The notes: a model not told the origin generated them from the sequence alone. A stretch of DNA of 64,000 nucleotides from Streptomyces sp. AM 4-1-1 (GCF_029167625.1 NZ_CP119145.1:5890001-5954000), one strand, 5' to 3'. Shown: positions 17,280 to 25,771, counted from the stretch's first letter. Translations and numbers: made by a program.

Positions 17280-19114
17280 CGGGACTCGTCTCCTCGCGGT
17301 AGGCCGTCGTGGGTTTCGGTCCCGTCGTCCGTCGCCGTCCGGTGGGACTGCCAGAACGCGGCGAACCTGCCGTTCCGTGCCAGCAACTCGGCGGGCGTGC
17401 CGCGCTCGACGACCGCGCCGTCCTCCAGCATCACGACGGTGTCGGCGTCGGCGACCGTCTCCAGGCGATGGGCGATGACCAGGATCGTCCGGTCGTGCCC
17501 CAGCGTCGCCAGTGCCTGGCGCACCGCCTGCTCGGTCTGCGGGTCGGCGAAGGCGGTCGCCTCGTCGAGCACCAGGACGGGGGAGTCGGCCAGCAGTGCG
17601 CGTGCGAGTGAGATCCGCTGTGCCTCGCCCCCCGACAGCCCGGCGTCCTCGCCGATCACCGACGCGTATCCGCGCGGCAGTTCGAGAATTCGGTCATGGA
17701 CGCACGCCAGCCGGGCGGCGCGCTCCACGGCGTCGGGGCCGGCGTCCGGCACCGCGAGCGCGATGTTGTCCGCGATCGACGCGCGCAGCAGACAGACGTC
17801 CTGGAAGACGAACGAGACCATCCGGTAGAGCTGTCGGCTGCCGAGTTCACGTAGGTCGACACCGCCCAGGGCGACGGACCCCTGGGTCGGGTCGAAGAAC
17901 CGCGGCAACAGCTGGACCAGCGTGGACTTTCCGCTCCCCGACGGTCCGACGAGGGCGGTGACCGTCCCCGGTTCGAGCACCAGGTCGATCCCGCGCAGCA
18001 CCTCGCGGCCGTCTTCGTAGGAGAACCGGACGTCACGCAGTTCCACCCGGTGGCCCTGTGGTGCGACCGGGTGCGCCGGCTCCGGCAGCGACCGCACCGT
18101 GAGCACGTCCCGAATCCGGCCGACCGCGCGCCCGGCGGCCCGCAGCTCGTCGAAGCCATGGCCGAGGGCCGACACCGGAGCGGTCAGGCCCAGTCCGAGC
18201 AGCAGGAAGGGCAGCAGATCGGTCGGGGCCAGGCCACCGCCCGTGATCAGGGACGTACCGCCGATCAGCACGACCAGCAGTACGAACGGCGGCGACAGCA
18301 CCAGCTGCATCCCCGCGGCGATCGCGGAGATGCCGCGCACCCACCGGTGGAAGATGTCGACGAAATCGTCCGCGGCCGTGAGGAATCTGCGATGGGCGCG
18401 GCCGGACCCCCCGAACGCCTTGACCACCGAGATGCCCTGTACGAACTCGACGACCGAACTCGCGATGTGTCCCATGGCCGCGTCGAACTCGCTCTGCTCA
18501 CGCTTCCGGGCCGGGGTCATCATCAGGGGGACCATCGCCATGGCCAGCACCACCGGGATCAGCGTGATCAGCGTGAGCCGCCAGTCGATGGCGAACAGGT
18601 AGACCAACGACACCAGCGGCACCACGAACGCGGAGACGAGTTCGCCGGGGGTGTGGGCGATGAACGGGTGTACGGCGCTGACGTCCTCGCCCACCAGCTT
18701 GGTCAGTTCGCCGGTCCGGCGCCGGGAGAACCAGCCGATGGGTACGCGTCCCAGTCGTACGGCCAGTCGCCGACGGAGCGTCAGTTGCACCTGGCCGTCG
18801 AGGATGTGCCCGATTCCGGAGGACGCGGCCGTGAACAGCAGCCGGACGAACATGCCGACCGCTCCCGCGACCACGACGATCCGGACGTGACCGTGATCGA
18901 CCGGGCCCGGCGCCAGCAGGGTGCGTCCCAGTTCGACGACCGCCAGCAGCGGTGCCAGACCCGCGACAGCGCCGATCACCTGAAGGATCACGACGACCGC
19001 GAAACGCCGGACATAGGGGCGCAGCAGCTCTCGCGCGTTCCGCCCCGCCACGGCATCGGCGTCCGGTGGTGGTGCGGACTGCTCCCTCGCCCGGGGGAGG
19101 TCAGCGGTGGTCAT
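17276..19114 (-). CDS. ABC exporter, fused membrane-ATPase subunit (first of a pair)
   Basis: The 612-residue half transporter has six membrane helices (residues about 35-330) followed by an ATPase with Walker A GPSGSGKSTLVQ, signature LSGGEAQRISLARALL, Walker B VLVLDEATAFAD and IAHRL. The ATG at 19114 follows AGGAGAGCG; longer frames upstream run into a palindrome and have no homology. It is translationally coupled to the partner gene downstream. The C-terminal tail after the H-loop is long and acidic. The 28-bp palindrome at 19146-19173 lies just upstream of the start and could be its operator. Confidence 0.88.
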   Translation of the reverse strand: MTTADLPRAREQSAPPPDADAVAGRNARELLRPYVRRFAVVVILQVIGAVAGLAPLLAVVELGRTLLAPGPVDHGHVRIVVVAGAVGMFVRLLFTAASSGIGHILDGQVQLTLRRRLAVRLGRVPIGWFSRRRTGELTKLVGEDVSAVHPFIAHTPGELVSAFVVPLVSLVYLFAIDWRLTLITLIPVVLAMAMVPLMMTPARKREQSEFDAAMGHIASSVVEFVQGISVVKAFGGSGRAHRRFLTAADDFVDIFHRWVRGISAIAAGMQLVLSPPFVLLVVLIGGTSLITGGGLAPTDLLPFLLLGLGLTAPVSALGHGFDELRAAGRAVGRIRDVLTVRSLPEPAHPVAPQGHRVELRDVRFSYEDGREVLRGIDLVLEPGTVTALVGPSGSGKSTLVQLLPRFFDPTQGSVALGGVDLRELGSRQLYRMVSFVFQDVCLLRASIADNIALAVPDAGPDAVERAARLACVHDRILELPRGYASVIGEDAGLSGGEAQRISLARALLADSPVLVLDEATAFADPQTEQAVRQALATLGHDRTILVIAHRLETVADADTVVMLEDGAVVERGTPAELLARNGRFAAFWQSHRTATDDGTETHDGLPRGDESR

Positions 19115-19145
19115 CGCTCTCCTGTCTTCGTCGATCCGGTCGTGA

Positions 19146-19173
19146 CCGGTCACGGGACCGGTCCCGTGACCGG
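19146..19173. promoter_or_regulatory. 28-bp perfect palindrome upstream of the ABC exporter genes
   Basis: The sequence CCGGTCACGGGACC and its exact reverse complement form an uninterrupted 28-bp palindrome, 32 bases upstream of the exporter start and 90 bases after the end of the esterase gene on the same strand. With no loop it suits a dimeric repressor better than a terminator, but a read-through block between the two genes is possible. Confidence 0.55.
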
Positions 19174-19263
19174 GCCGGTGGCCGTACTTCCCGGGCCCCG
19201 CCCCGGCCGGCGCCGAGCGGCCGGTGACGGCTCGCGGCCGTCGGTGCCGGGCCCGCCACGGCC

Positions 19264-20160
19264 TCACTCGGCCAGGGCGCGGCGCAGGGCCGAGGTCAGG
19301 TCGGCGAGCTGGCGCTGGGAGACGTCGGCGGACAGGATCGCCAGAGATCCGTGGAAGACGCCGGGCCACTGGTGCAGTTCGACCGACACGCCCGCCTGGA
19401 GCAGGCGCAGCGCGTAGTCGATGGCTTCGTCGCGCAGCGGGTCGAACTCCGCGGTGGCGATGTAGGCGGTCGGCAGACCGGACAGGTCGGTCGCCCGGGC
19501 CGGTGCGGCGTGGGCAGTGGCGGGCGTGGAGCCCAGGTAGTACCGCCACACCGTGGCGACCGTGTCGCGGTCGTGTCCGGGCGTATCGGTGAAGTGCCGC
19601 TGCGACCAGGTCTGTTGGCGATCGTCGAGTCCGGGCTGGTTGAGCAGCTGGAAGTGGATCGGCGGCCCCTGCCGGTCACGTGCCCGCAACGCCACCGCGG
19701 CCGCGAGCCCCGCGCCGGCGCTGTGCCCTCCGACCGCGATCCGCCGCGGGTCGACGCCGAGTTCGGCCGCGTGCTCGGCCGTCCAGGTCAGCGCGGCGTA
19801 GGCGTCGTCCAGGGCGGCCGGGAACCGGTGCTCGGGGGTCCGGCGGTAGTCCACCGAGATCACCACCGCGCCGGAGCCGCCCGCGATCCGGGCGGCGAAC
19901 GGGTGCTCGGTGTCCAGATCGCCCATGACGAGTCCGCCGCCGTGCAGCCAGACGACGGCGCCCCGGGCCTGGTGCGGGCGGTAGATCCGCACCGCCACGT
20001 CCGGATCGGCGGCGACCGTCCGGTCCTCGATCTCCATGCGCGTGGTGTCCGGTGCCGGACTCGCGGCGGCGCGCTCGGCGTAGCGCCTGCGGTCGGCGAC
20101 CGGATCGCTCAGGTCGGTCCGGGGGATCAACGGGATGAACGCTTCGAGTTCGGGATTCAT
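19264..20160 (-). CDS. HSL-family alpha/beta hydrolase (esterase)
   Basis: The 298-residue protein is a hormone-sensitive-lipase-type esterase. The oxyanion-hole motif HGGG (in WLHGGGLVMGD) precedes the nucleophile elbow GHSAG. The acid is in TAEFDPLRDE and the catalytic His in FHGS near the C-terminus. It lacks a signal peptide. It would cleave short-chain esters or acetylated small molecules. The start at 20160 (MNPELEAF) is typical for the family; two further in-frame starts lie within 15 bases upstream. It is divergent from the PucR-type regulator with about 120 bases between them. Confidence 0.85.
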   Translation of the reverse strand: MNPELEAFIPLIPRTDLSDPVADRRRYAERAAASPAPDTTRMEIEDRTVAADPDVAVRIYRPHQARGAVVWLHGGGLVMGDLDTEHPFAARIAGGSGAVVISVDYRRTPEHRFPAALDDAYAALTWTAEHAAELGVDPRRIAVGGHSAGAGLAAAVALRARDRQGPPIHFQLLNQPGLDDRQQTWSQRHFTDTPGHDRDTVATVWRYYLGSTPATAHAAPARATDLSGLPTAYIATAEFDPLRDEAIDYALRLLQAGVSVELHQWPGVFHGSLAILSADVSQRQLADLTSALRRALAE

Positions 20161-20278
20161 GACGACCATCCTCACCGCGGCCCCTCCACGGGTTCATCCG
20201 CCATCCGTCGGGCATTCCGGCCGGATCGCGCACCGATCGGCGCGCCTCCTCCGCGCCCCGGGGTCCTATCCTTCTGAC

Positions 20279-21313
20279 ATGGAAGCCCTGGCTGTACGGC
20301 TGTCGGGAATGGACTCGTACGTCGAAGGCGTGGTCCGGGTCGTCGCGTTCTACGACACACTGATGCGCCGGCGGGTGGACCTTCCGGCGCTCGCGCGGGC
20401 CACGGCGGGCCTGGCCGAGTGCGTGGCCGGCATCCGGCTGCACGGCACGGGGCGGGCGATCCGCATCTCGCCCGACGGCAGGCAGGCGCCGGTCCCGCCG
20501 TCACCCCCGTCCACCACGGCGCCGATCACCCTCGACGAGGAGGAGATCGGCACGGTGTGGCTGGAACGCCCCGGCCCGTCGAGCCCGCTCGACGAGGTGC
20601 TGCTGGACCGGCTCGCCATCGCCGCCGCGGCGGTCGCCGAGCGGTACGGCCCGGCCCGTACCACCATGGCCGACCCCGCCCTCGTCGAACTCGTGGTCAG
20701 CTCCGACAGTGACGAGCCGGCCAGAGCCCGTGCGCTACGGCTCCTGGGCTTCGCCGCCGACGTGCCGGTCCGCGTCGCCGCCGTACACTCGCGGGTTCCG
20801 CTCGACCAGGTGGGCGGCCTGCTCTGCCCGGCTCGTCCGGTGAAGGCGGCCCCGCTCGCCGACGTGGGTGTCATCCTGGCCACCACCCTCGACCCGACCC
20901 GGTTCCCGCCAGGCGTACGCGCGGGCATCGGCGCCGCCGACGGCCCCGCCCGGTCCTGGCGCGAGGCCCGCACCGCCCTCCGCTTCACGACCCCGCACCG
21001 GCCCGTCGTCCGTCACGACGAACTGGGCGCGTTGGCCCTGCTCGCGGAGATACCCGAGGACGCCGCGCGCGACAACGTCGATGTGGCCGCGATCGACCGC
21101 ATCGCCGGCAACGCGGAGGATCTGGAGACCCTGGACGCCTACTGCGCCACCGGCTCCCTGCGCCGGGCCGCCGAGATCCTGCACATGCACCACAGCAGCA
21201 TCGCCCGTCGGCTCGAACAGATCGGCAAGGCCCTGGGCATCGAACTCACCGAGCCCACCGGCCTGACACGGGCCAAGCTCGCCCTCACCACATGGCAGCT
21301 CCTGAACGGCTGA
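20279..21313 (+). CDS. PucR/CdaR-type transcriptional regulator
   Basis: The 344-residue protein ends in the PucR-type helix-turn-helix: LETLDAYCATGSLRRAAEILHMHHSSIARRLEQI, about residues 280-315. The central part is poorly conserved and may bind a ligand. The ATG is only seven bases after a TATCCT box (20267-20272), so the mRNA is probably leaderless, which is common in Streptomyces. It may control the divergent esterase gene. An upstream in-frame start at 20135 would overlap the esterase and is unlikely. Confidence 0.8.
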   Translation: MEALAVRLSGMDSYVEGVVRVVAFYDTLMRRRVDLPALARATAGLAECVAGIRLHGTGRAIRISPDGRQAPVPPSPPSTTAPITLDEEEIGTVWLERPGPSSPLDEVLLDRLAIAAAAVAERYGPARTTMADPALVELVVSSDSDEPARARALRLLGFAADVPVRVAAVHSRVPLDQVGGLLCPARPVKAAPLADVGVILATTLDPTRFPPGVRAGIGAADGPARSWREARTALRFTTPHRPVVRHDELGALALLAEIPEDAARDNVDVAAIDRIAGNAEDLETLDAYCATGSLRRAAEILHMHHSSIARRLEQIGKALGIELTEPTGLTRAKLALTTWQLLNG

Positions 21314-21425
21314 GGGGTCTCACCGCAGCGCTCCGGGAATCCGTGGACGGACCCACGGGTCCCGTCGCGAGGGTGCGGCCCTTGTACGGAGTCCTTCCGG
21401 CGCGCCCGTCGGTGGGTCGGCCGTC

Positions 21426-21493
21426 GCCGACGACGCCGCCGCGAGGCGCTGTAGCTGCCGTCGCGCGCCCGCCAGGGATGACGGGACAACGCT
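21426..21493. mobile_element. Degraded end of the MITE/IS-like element also found at 63200
   Basis: About 68 bases match the reverse complement of the left end of the element at 63200-63362. Shared blocks include CCGCGAGG, GTAGCTG, CGTCGCGCGCCC and CGGGACA, in the same order with only small indels. The terminal repeat is decayed (CGGGACAACGCT against CGGGACAGCCCT). Only one end is recognisable. It lies directly upstream of the VOC gene and overlaps its promoter region. Confidence 0.6.
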
Positions 21494-21506
21494 TAGGCTC
21501 GCTCAC

Positions 21507-21905
21507 ATGCTGAAACTTGGAATCCCCGTCATCGGTGTCACGGACGTGCCCCGCGCGGTGGCCTTCTGGACCGAGGCTCTGGACCTGGTCGCCACTCAGG
21601 AGTGGAAGAGCGACACGTGGCGGACGCTCGATCACGCCGACGGCTCCGGCCGGGCCCTCGGGCTGCTGCGCAGTACGTCTCCGGCCGAGCCGCACCCCCG
21701 TCTCCACCTGGACCTCTTCACGGACACGACGGAGGAACAACAGGCGGAGGTCGAGCGGCTGATCGGTCTCGGTGCGCGGACCGTCGACTGGGACCTCTAC
21801 CCGCCCGACCCGGACTTCATCGTTCTCGCCGACCCGGACGGCAACGTCTTCTGCGTGGTGGACCTGAGCCGTGCGCCCAGCGGCAGCAACCGGCCGACGA
21901 CCTGA
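21507..21905 (+). CDS. VOC-superfamily (glyoxalase-like) protein
   Basis: The 132-residue single-domain protein shows the paired beta-alpha-beta-beta-beta pattern of the vicinal oxygen chelate fold: VIGVTDVPRAVAFWTEALDLV at the start and FIVLADPDGNVFCVVDL at the end. Putative metal ligands (His in RLHLDL and Glu in the repeat halves) are compatible with a glyoxalase, dioxygenase or resistance-protein role, but the substrate is unclear. A TAGGCT box 8 bases before the ATG suggests a leaderless transcript. The promoter lies at the edge of a degraded mobile-element end. Confidence 0.8.
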   Translation: MLKLGIPVIGVTDVPRAVAFWTEALDLVATQEWKSDTWRTLDHADGSGRALGLLRSTSPAEPHPRLHLDLFTDTTEEQQAEVERLIGLGARTVDWDLYPPDPDFIVLADPDGNVFCVVDLSRAPSGSNRPTT

Positions 21906-22363
21906 CAGCCACGCGTCCGCGCGCGGGGGCCGGGCACTTCCGGTCGCGGGCCGGCATTCCGGCACGGGCGTCCTTCCGGACCGGTGTGCCGCTCCGGCGC
22001 GCGGTGTGACCGGATCGCACCGGTTGTTCGCGCCCCGGGCCCTCATCCGGACCGGACGGTATCCGGACCGGCCGACGGGGCGGTATCGGCCGGATGAGGC
22101 CGGCCCGTGACGTCGCCGGGCGGGCCGGTGAAGCCCCCGCGCGTCGGCGGGCCGCTGGGCGAAGCGGTGGGTGGCTCCGTCGGGGCCGATGATCGCGGCG
22201 CGGTTTCCCCGCTCGTCGTAAAACGGTTTGTTTCAAGGGAATATATTACCTCCAGGTAACATCAAGACCTGGCCAGGAAGGCTTGACATGTCCTGGCTGT
22301 GTGGCAATCATCAAAGGGCCCTGTCGGGGGGGCGTGCGTCGCCAATGGGGGAGAGGGTGGAGG
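21906..22363. promoter_or_regulatory. Gap with the promoter region of the pathway SARP gene
   Basis: The left 300 bases hold no gene. A minus-strand stretch near 22040-22216 reads YDERGNRAAIIGPDGATHRFAQ, possibly a remnant. From 22210 the DNA turns AT-rich and regulatory in character. CGGTTTGTTT (22224-22233) resembles half of a gamma-butyrolactone-receptor (ARE) box, and TTACCT-CC-AGGTAA (22246-22259) is an inverted repeat. TTGACA (22283-22288) with AATCAT 17 bases downstream is a plausible promoter. Confidence 0.5.
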
Positions 22364-23164
22364 GTGTTTTTTCGTATTCTGGGTCCGCTCGAAATCGAAG
22401 GACCGAATGGCGAAAAGGTCGGCCCCTGGGCCCCAAAGCTCCGCGCCCTGGTTTCCTATTTATGCTGTCACAACTCGGCCGTCGTCTCCTGTGAGCGGCT
22501 GAGAAACGCCCTCTGGTCGGAAACGCTGCCGGAGAGCGCCACCACGGCCCTTCATGTGTACATCTCCCAACTCCGTGGGAACTTCCGGAGCCTGGGCCTG
22601 GAGCGTTCCGTTCTCGTCACCCAGCCGACCGGCTACCAGCTGCAACTTCCCGACTCCTACCTCGACCTCAACCTCTTCGAGACGCATATGACGCGTTCCC
22701 GGGAGTTGCGGGACCGGGGGGAACTCGAAGAGGCATCTGAATTCCTCAGCGCGGCCATCGGTCTGTGGCGGGGCCCGGCGCTGGACGGATTCCGGGAACT
22801 GCCCGCCTACGAATCCCTCGGACAACTGCTGGACGAGAAGCGGGCACATGCCCATGAACAGCGGCTGCAACTGGAGTTGGAGCTCGGGCGTCACCATGCT
22901 CTCATCGGTGAGCTGTATTCCCTGGTCGCCGCGCATCCCACCTGGGAATCGATCTACGGGTATCTGATGATTTCCCTCTACAGGAGTGGCAGGACGGCGG
23001 ACGCGCTGGGCGCGTTCAATCGAATCCGGCGCACCCTGGTGGAGGACCTCGGCATGGAGCCGGGTCCGAGACTGCAGAAGATCCAACGATCCATCCTCGC
23101 CAGGGACACCTGGCTGGAGAACCCGAGTCCGCAGTATGGAAGCCCTCTGAAGTTCGCCAGCTGA
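22364..23164 (+). CDS. SARP-family pathway regulator with a TTA codon
   Basis: The 266-residue protein is a small SARP (OmpR-like winged helix plus bacterial transcriptional activation domain). The start FFRILGPLEIEGPNG, the recognition region SCERLRNALWSETLPESATTALHVYISQLRG and the BTAD stretch from about residue 100 are typical. The GTG at 22364 was chosen because SARP homology begins right there; the longer upstream frame is rich in Gly/Arg. Codon 33 is TTA (22460-22462), the rare codon read by the bldA tRNA, so its translation should depend on development. It precedes the isonitrile-PKS genes and is the obvious activator of the cluster. Confidence 0.9.
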   Translation: MFFRILGPLEIEGPNGEKVGPWAPKLRALVSYLCCHNSAVVSCERLRNALWSETLPESATTALHVYISQLRGNFRSLGLERSVLVTQPTGYQLQLPDSYLDLNLFETHMTRSRELRDRGELEEASEFLSAAIGLWRGPALDGFRELPAYESLGQLLDEKRAHAHEQRLQLELELGRHHALIGELYSLVAAHPTWESIYGYLMISLYRSGRTADALGAFNRIRRTLVEDLGMEPGPRLQKIQRSILARDTWLENPSPQYGSPLKFAS

Positions 23165-23195
23165 CGTGATAGGGAAGGGCCCAGCCGACCTACAC

Positions 23196-23229
23196 CAACA
23201 GGTGGTCGGACGGCGGCGACCATCTGTTG
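23196..23229. terminator. Hairpin between SARP and KAS III genes
   Basis: CAACAGGTGGTC (23196-23207) pairs with GACCATCTGTTG (23218-23229) with one G-T wobble around a 10-base loop. It lies 32 bases after the SARP stop and 37 before the next start. It could terminate or attenuate SARP transcription, or be an operator. Confidence 0.5.
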
Positions 23230-23265
23230 TCGCCTCGACACACCCCAGCCCAGAAGGACTCACCG

Positions 23266-24204
23266 ATGACTGGATCTCGCATCCTGGCCCTTGGTCACTA
23301 CCAGCCGCAGAAGGTGCTGACCAATGACGATCTCGCACGGGTGACGGACACCAGTGACGAGTGGATTCGCAGCCGGGTCGGAATCCGCACGCGGTGTGTC
23401 GCGGCCGAGGACGAGACGGTGGCAGACATGGCGGCGGAGGCCGCGCAGAAGGCGCTGGCCAACGCGGGTCTGAGCGGCGCGGACATCGACATGGTCATCG
23501 TCGCCACCTGCACCTCGCACGACCGCTCGCCCAACGTCGCGGCGCGGGTCGCCGCCGCACTGGGCATCACCGCTCCCGCCGCCCTCGACGTCAACACCGC
23601 GTGCTCCGGCTTCCCGCACGCCCTCGCCATGGCCGATCTGGCCATCAAGGGCGGCTCCGCGACCAAGGCCGTGGTCATCGGGGTGGAGAAGCTGACGGAC
23701 TTCGTCGACTGGTCCGACCGCAGCACCTGCGTACTCGTGGGCGACGGGGCGGGTGCCGTCGTCGTCGGCGCCACCGACACCCCGGAGATCAGCCCCGTGG
23801 TGTGGGGTTCGGTGCCGCAGATGGGCCGGGCCGTGCTCATCGAGGGCAAGGGCGGCACCTTCTCCCAGGAGGGCCAGTCCGTGTACCGCTGGGCCACGAC
23901 GGCGCTGCCCGAACTGGCGCGGCAGGTGTGCGAACGGGCGGGGATCGCTCCCGAGGACCTGGGCGGTGTCGTCCTGCACCAGGCCAATCTCCGCATCGTC
24001 GAACCCGTCGCCCGCAAGATCGGCGCGGTGAACGCGGTCATCGCCCGGGACGTCGTGGACTCCGGCAACACGTCGGCCGCCAGCATCCCGCTGGCCTTCT
24101 CGAAGCTCGTCGAACGCGGGGAGCTGGAGAAGGGGACCCCCGTCCTGCTCTTCGGCTTCGGCGGCGGCCTCTCGTACGCCGGGCAGATCGTGCGATGCCC
24201 GTGA
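23266..24204 (+). CDS. Beta-ketoacyl-ACP synthase III (KAS III/FabH-like)
   Basis: The 312-residue protein is a complete KAS III with the triad Cys113 (NTACSG), His238 (LHQAN) and Asn268 (SGNTSAAS). The N-terminal SDEWIRSRVGIRTR is diagnostic. FabH-type enzymes join an acyl-CoA or acyl-ACP starter to malonyl-ACP without a PKS KS. In this cluster it could prime the reducing PKS with a short acyl or isocyanoacyl group, or transfer an acyl chain between carriers. It stands apart from the following genes by about 580 bases and may have its own promoter. The ATG follows AGAAGGACTCACCG. Confidence 0.92.
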   Translation: MTGSRILALGHYQPQKVLTNDDLARVTDTSDEWIRSRVGIRTRCVAAEDETVADMAAEAAQKALANAGLSGADIDMVIVATCTSHDRSPNVAARVAAALGITAPAALDVNTACSGFPHALAMADLAIKGGSATKAVVIGVEKLTDFVDWSDRSTCVLVGDGAGAVVVGATDTPEISPVVWGSVPQMGRAVLIEGKGGTFSQEGQSVYRWATTALPELARQVCERAGIAPEDLGGVVLHQANLRIVEPVARKIGAVNAVIARDVVDSGNTSAASIPLAFSKLVERGELEKGTPVLLFGFGGGLSYAGQIVRCP

Positions 24205-24783
24205 CGGCGGGGGAGTCCGCCGGCCGCCGTATCCCCAGGTGAGCCGCGAACTCCGACGGCCCCTCACCCGCCGGGTCGCGCCGGCGGACCGCGGAGGCGG
24301 CAACGGCGTGCCCGCCGCCGGGCTCGGGTCCGGCGGCCGACGCCACCGCCCGCGTCTTCATACCTCCGAGTGATGCGCCCACTCGGCCGTGCGGCCGGGC
24401 TGAACTCCGCCGACGACAACGCGTAGAAGTACCACAACAGGGTCTCCTGGAACTCGAACGGCCTCGCGGCCCCGAGTCACCGGCAGGCCCTGCCTTCATT
24501 TCCCCACGGCCAGGGGATCACCCGAGCCGGCCTCCTCCGCCGGGCCGGCCGGCCCGCTGATCACGTCCGGTGCCGCGCCGCCCGCACGGGCGGAAAGGGA
24601 CATTCATGCCCCCAACCGGTACGCAGCCGCCGGTGAATGATCGAAAAGTGAAGTGGATCTTTTCTTCACACGGGCCGCCGAAAGCCATTTTTTAGGGGCT
24701 CTTAAGGGCTGTGGGATAACATTTTAGCAGCGTTTCCTGGCGCCTGGTGGGGTGCAATGTCCGACTATCGGAAGAGGCTGTCA
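24205..24783. promoter_or_regulatory. Gap and promoter region of the isonitrile-PKS operon
   Basis: No gene is supported in these 580 bases. The last 120 are AT-rich for this genome. TTAGGGGCT (24692-24700) and TTAAGGGCT (24702-24710) form direct repeats 10 bases apart, followed by GATAACAT (24715-24722) as a possible -10. SARP activators bind direct repeats of about this spacing just upstream of the -10, so this is a good candidate target for the adjacent SARP. Confidence 0.5.
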
Positions 24784-25671
24784 ATGGAAATCAATCGACG
24801 GTCCGGAGAGAAATTCGGCTCCACGGTCGAGGGCTTCGATCTCCAAACGGCCACGGCGGCCGACTTCGAAGAGATCAAGAGCCGCGTCTACAGCGACAAG
24901 ATCCTGGTCCTGAAGGACCAGGACCTTTCCCCGGAGCAGTTCCTCCGACTGGGCCGGAGCCTCGGCACGCCGGAGACGTACTACGAGCCGATGTACCAGC
25001 ACCCCGAGGTGCAGGAGATATTCGTCTCCTCCAACGTGAAGGACGGGGAACAGCAGGTAGGCGTACCGAAGACGGGCAAGTTCTGGCACGCCGACTACAT
25101 GTTCATGCCGAAGCCGTTCGGACTGACCCTGATATACCCCCAGGTCGTTCCCACGAAGAACCGCGGCACGTTCTTCATCGACATGGGCCGGGCCTACGAA
25201 ACCCTCCCGCAGGATCTCAAGGACTCCCTCGAAGGGGCCGTGGCGGTGCAGAGCGTGCGCCGCTACTTCAAGATCCGGCCGCACGACGTCTACCGGCCCA
25301 TCTCAGAGATCCTCCAGGAGATCGAGACCAAGACCCCGGCTTCCCCGCACCCGGCCGTCTTCAAGCACCCCGCCACCGGTGAGCAGGTCCTCTACGTCAG
25401 CGAGGGGTTCACCGAGAGCCTGCGGGACGCGGACGGCGATCCGCTCGACGAGTCGGTGCTGCGTGACGTCCTGGAGGCCGTCGGCCAGCTGGACGAGACG
25501 TGCGAGCACGAGAACATCCATCTCCAGACCTTCGAGAAGGGCGACCTGCTGGTCTGGGACAACCGCAGCCTGGTCCACCGCGCCCTGCACACGGCGACGC
25601 CGGAGCCCACCGTCTCCTACCGGGTCACCGTGCACGACAGCTTCCCCTTCTACGAGGGCATCGACGCCTGA
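24784..25671 (+). CDS. ScoE-type Fe(II)/2-oxoglutarate isonitrile synthase
   Basis: The 295-residue TauD-fold enzyme is full length against ScoE, the oxidase that turns a glycine-derived N-carboxymethyl-3-aminoacid into an isonitrile by two 2-oxoglutarate-dependent oxidations and decarboxylation. I see the iron triad H102, D104 (FWHADYMFM) and H265, and R280 for 2-oxoglutarate. All substrate-pocket residues I remember for ScoE are also present (Y66/Y67/Y71 in YYEPMYQ, K163 in RYFKIRPHD, and H269), at a constant offset of 30 from the published ScoE numbering. The ATG at 24784 is preferred because ScoE homology starts there and GGAAGAGG lies six bases upstream; an ATG at 24757 would add nine residues. 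It is the first gene of a contiguous run through the exporter at 48573. Confidence 0.9.
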   Translation: MEINRRSGEKFGSTVEGFDLQTATAADFEEIKSRVYSDKILVLKDQDLSPEQFLRLGRSLGTPETYYEPMYQHPEVQEIFVSSNVKDGEQQVGVPKTGKFWHADYMFMPKPFGLTLIYPQVVPTKNRGTFFIDMGRAYETLPQDLKDSLEGAVAVQSVRRYFKIRPHDVYRPISEILQEIETKTPASPHPAVFKHPATGEQVLYVSEGFTESLRDADGDPLDESVLRDVLEAVGQLDETCEHENIHLQTFEKGDLLVWDNRSLVHRALHTATPEPTVSYRVTVHDSFPFYEGIDA

Positions 25672-25771
25672 CCACCGGTCACCCCCGGTCCCGGCCCGGA
25701 GGCGCCGTCCCCGCCGCCCTCCGCCCCGGGGGTCCCACCCCCCCCTGCCTTCCGCCCCAGAAAGGGTCGTC

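Noticed and set aside
15558..19114. ABC pair as a metal-isonitrile transporter of the cluster
   Set aside because: Attractive because isonitriles bind copper and zinc, but the genes are on the other strand, separated by an esterase, a PucR-type regulator and a VOC gene, and the substrate class is not visible.
22040..22216. Minus-strand peptide YDERGNRAAIIGPDGATHRFAQ as a gene start or remnant of an AMP ligase or RHS protein
   Set aside because: Only about 22 convincing residues, no start or continuation; kept only as a note in the gap entry.
24205..24700. Possible small gene between KAS III and the isonitrile synthase
   Set aside because: Neither strand has a frame with a plausible start, ribosome binding site and family motif.
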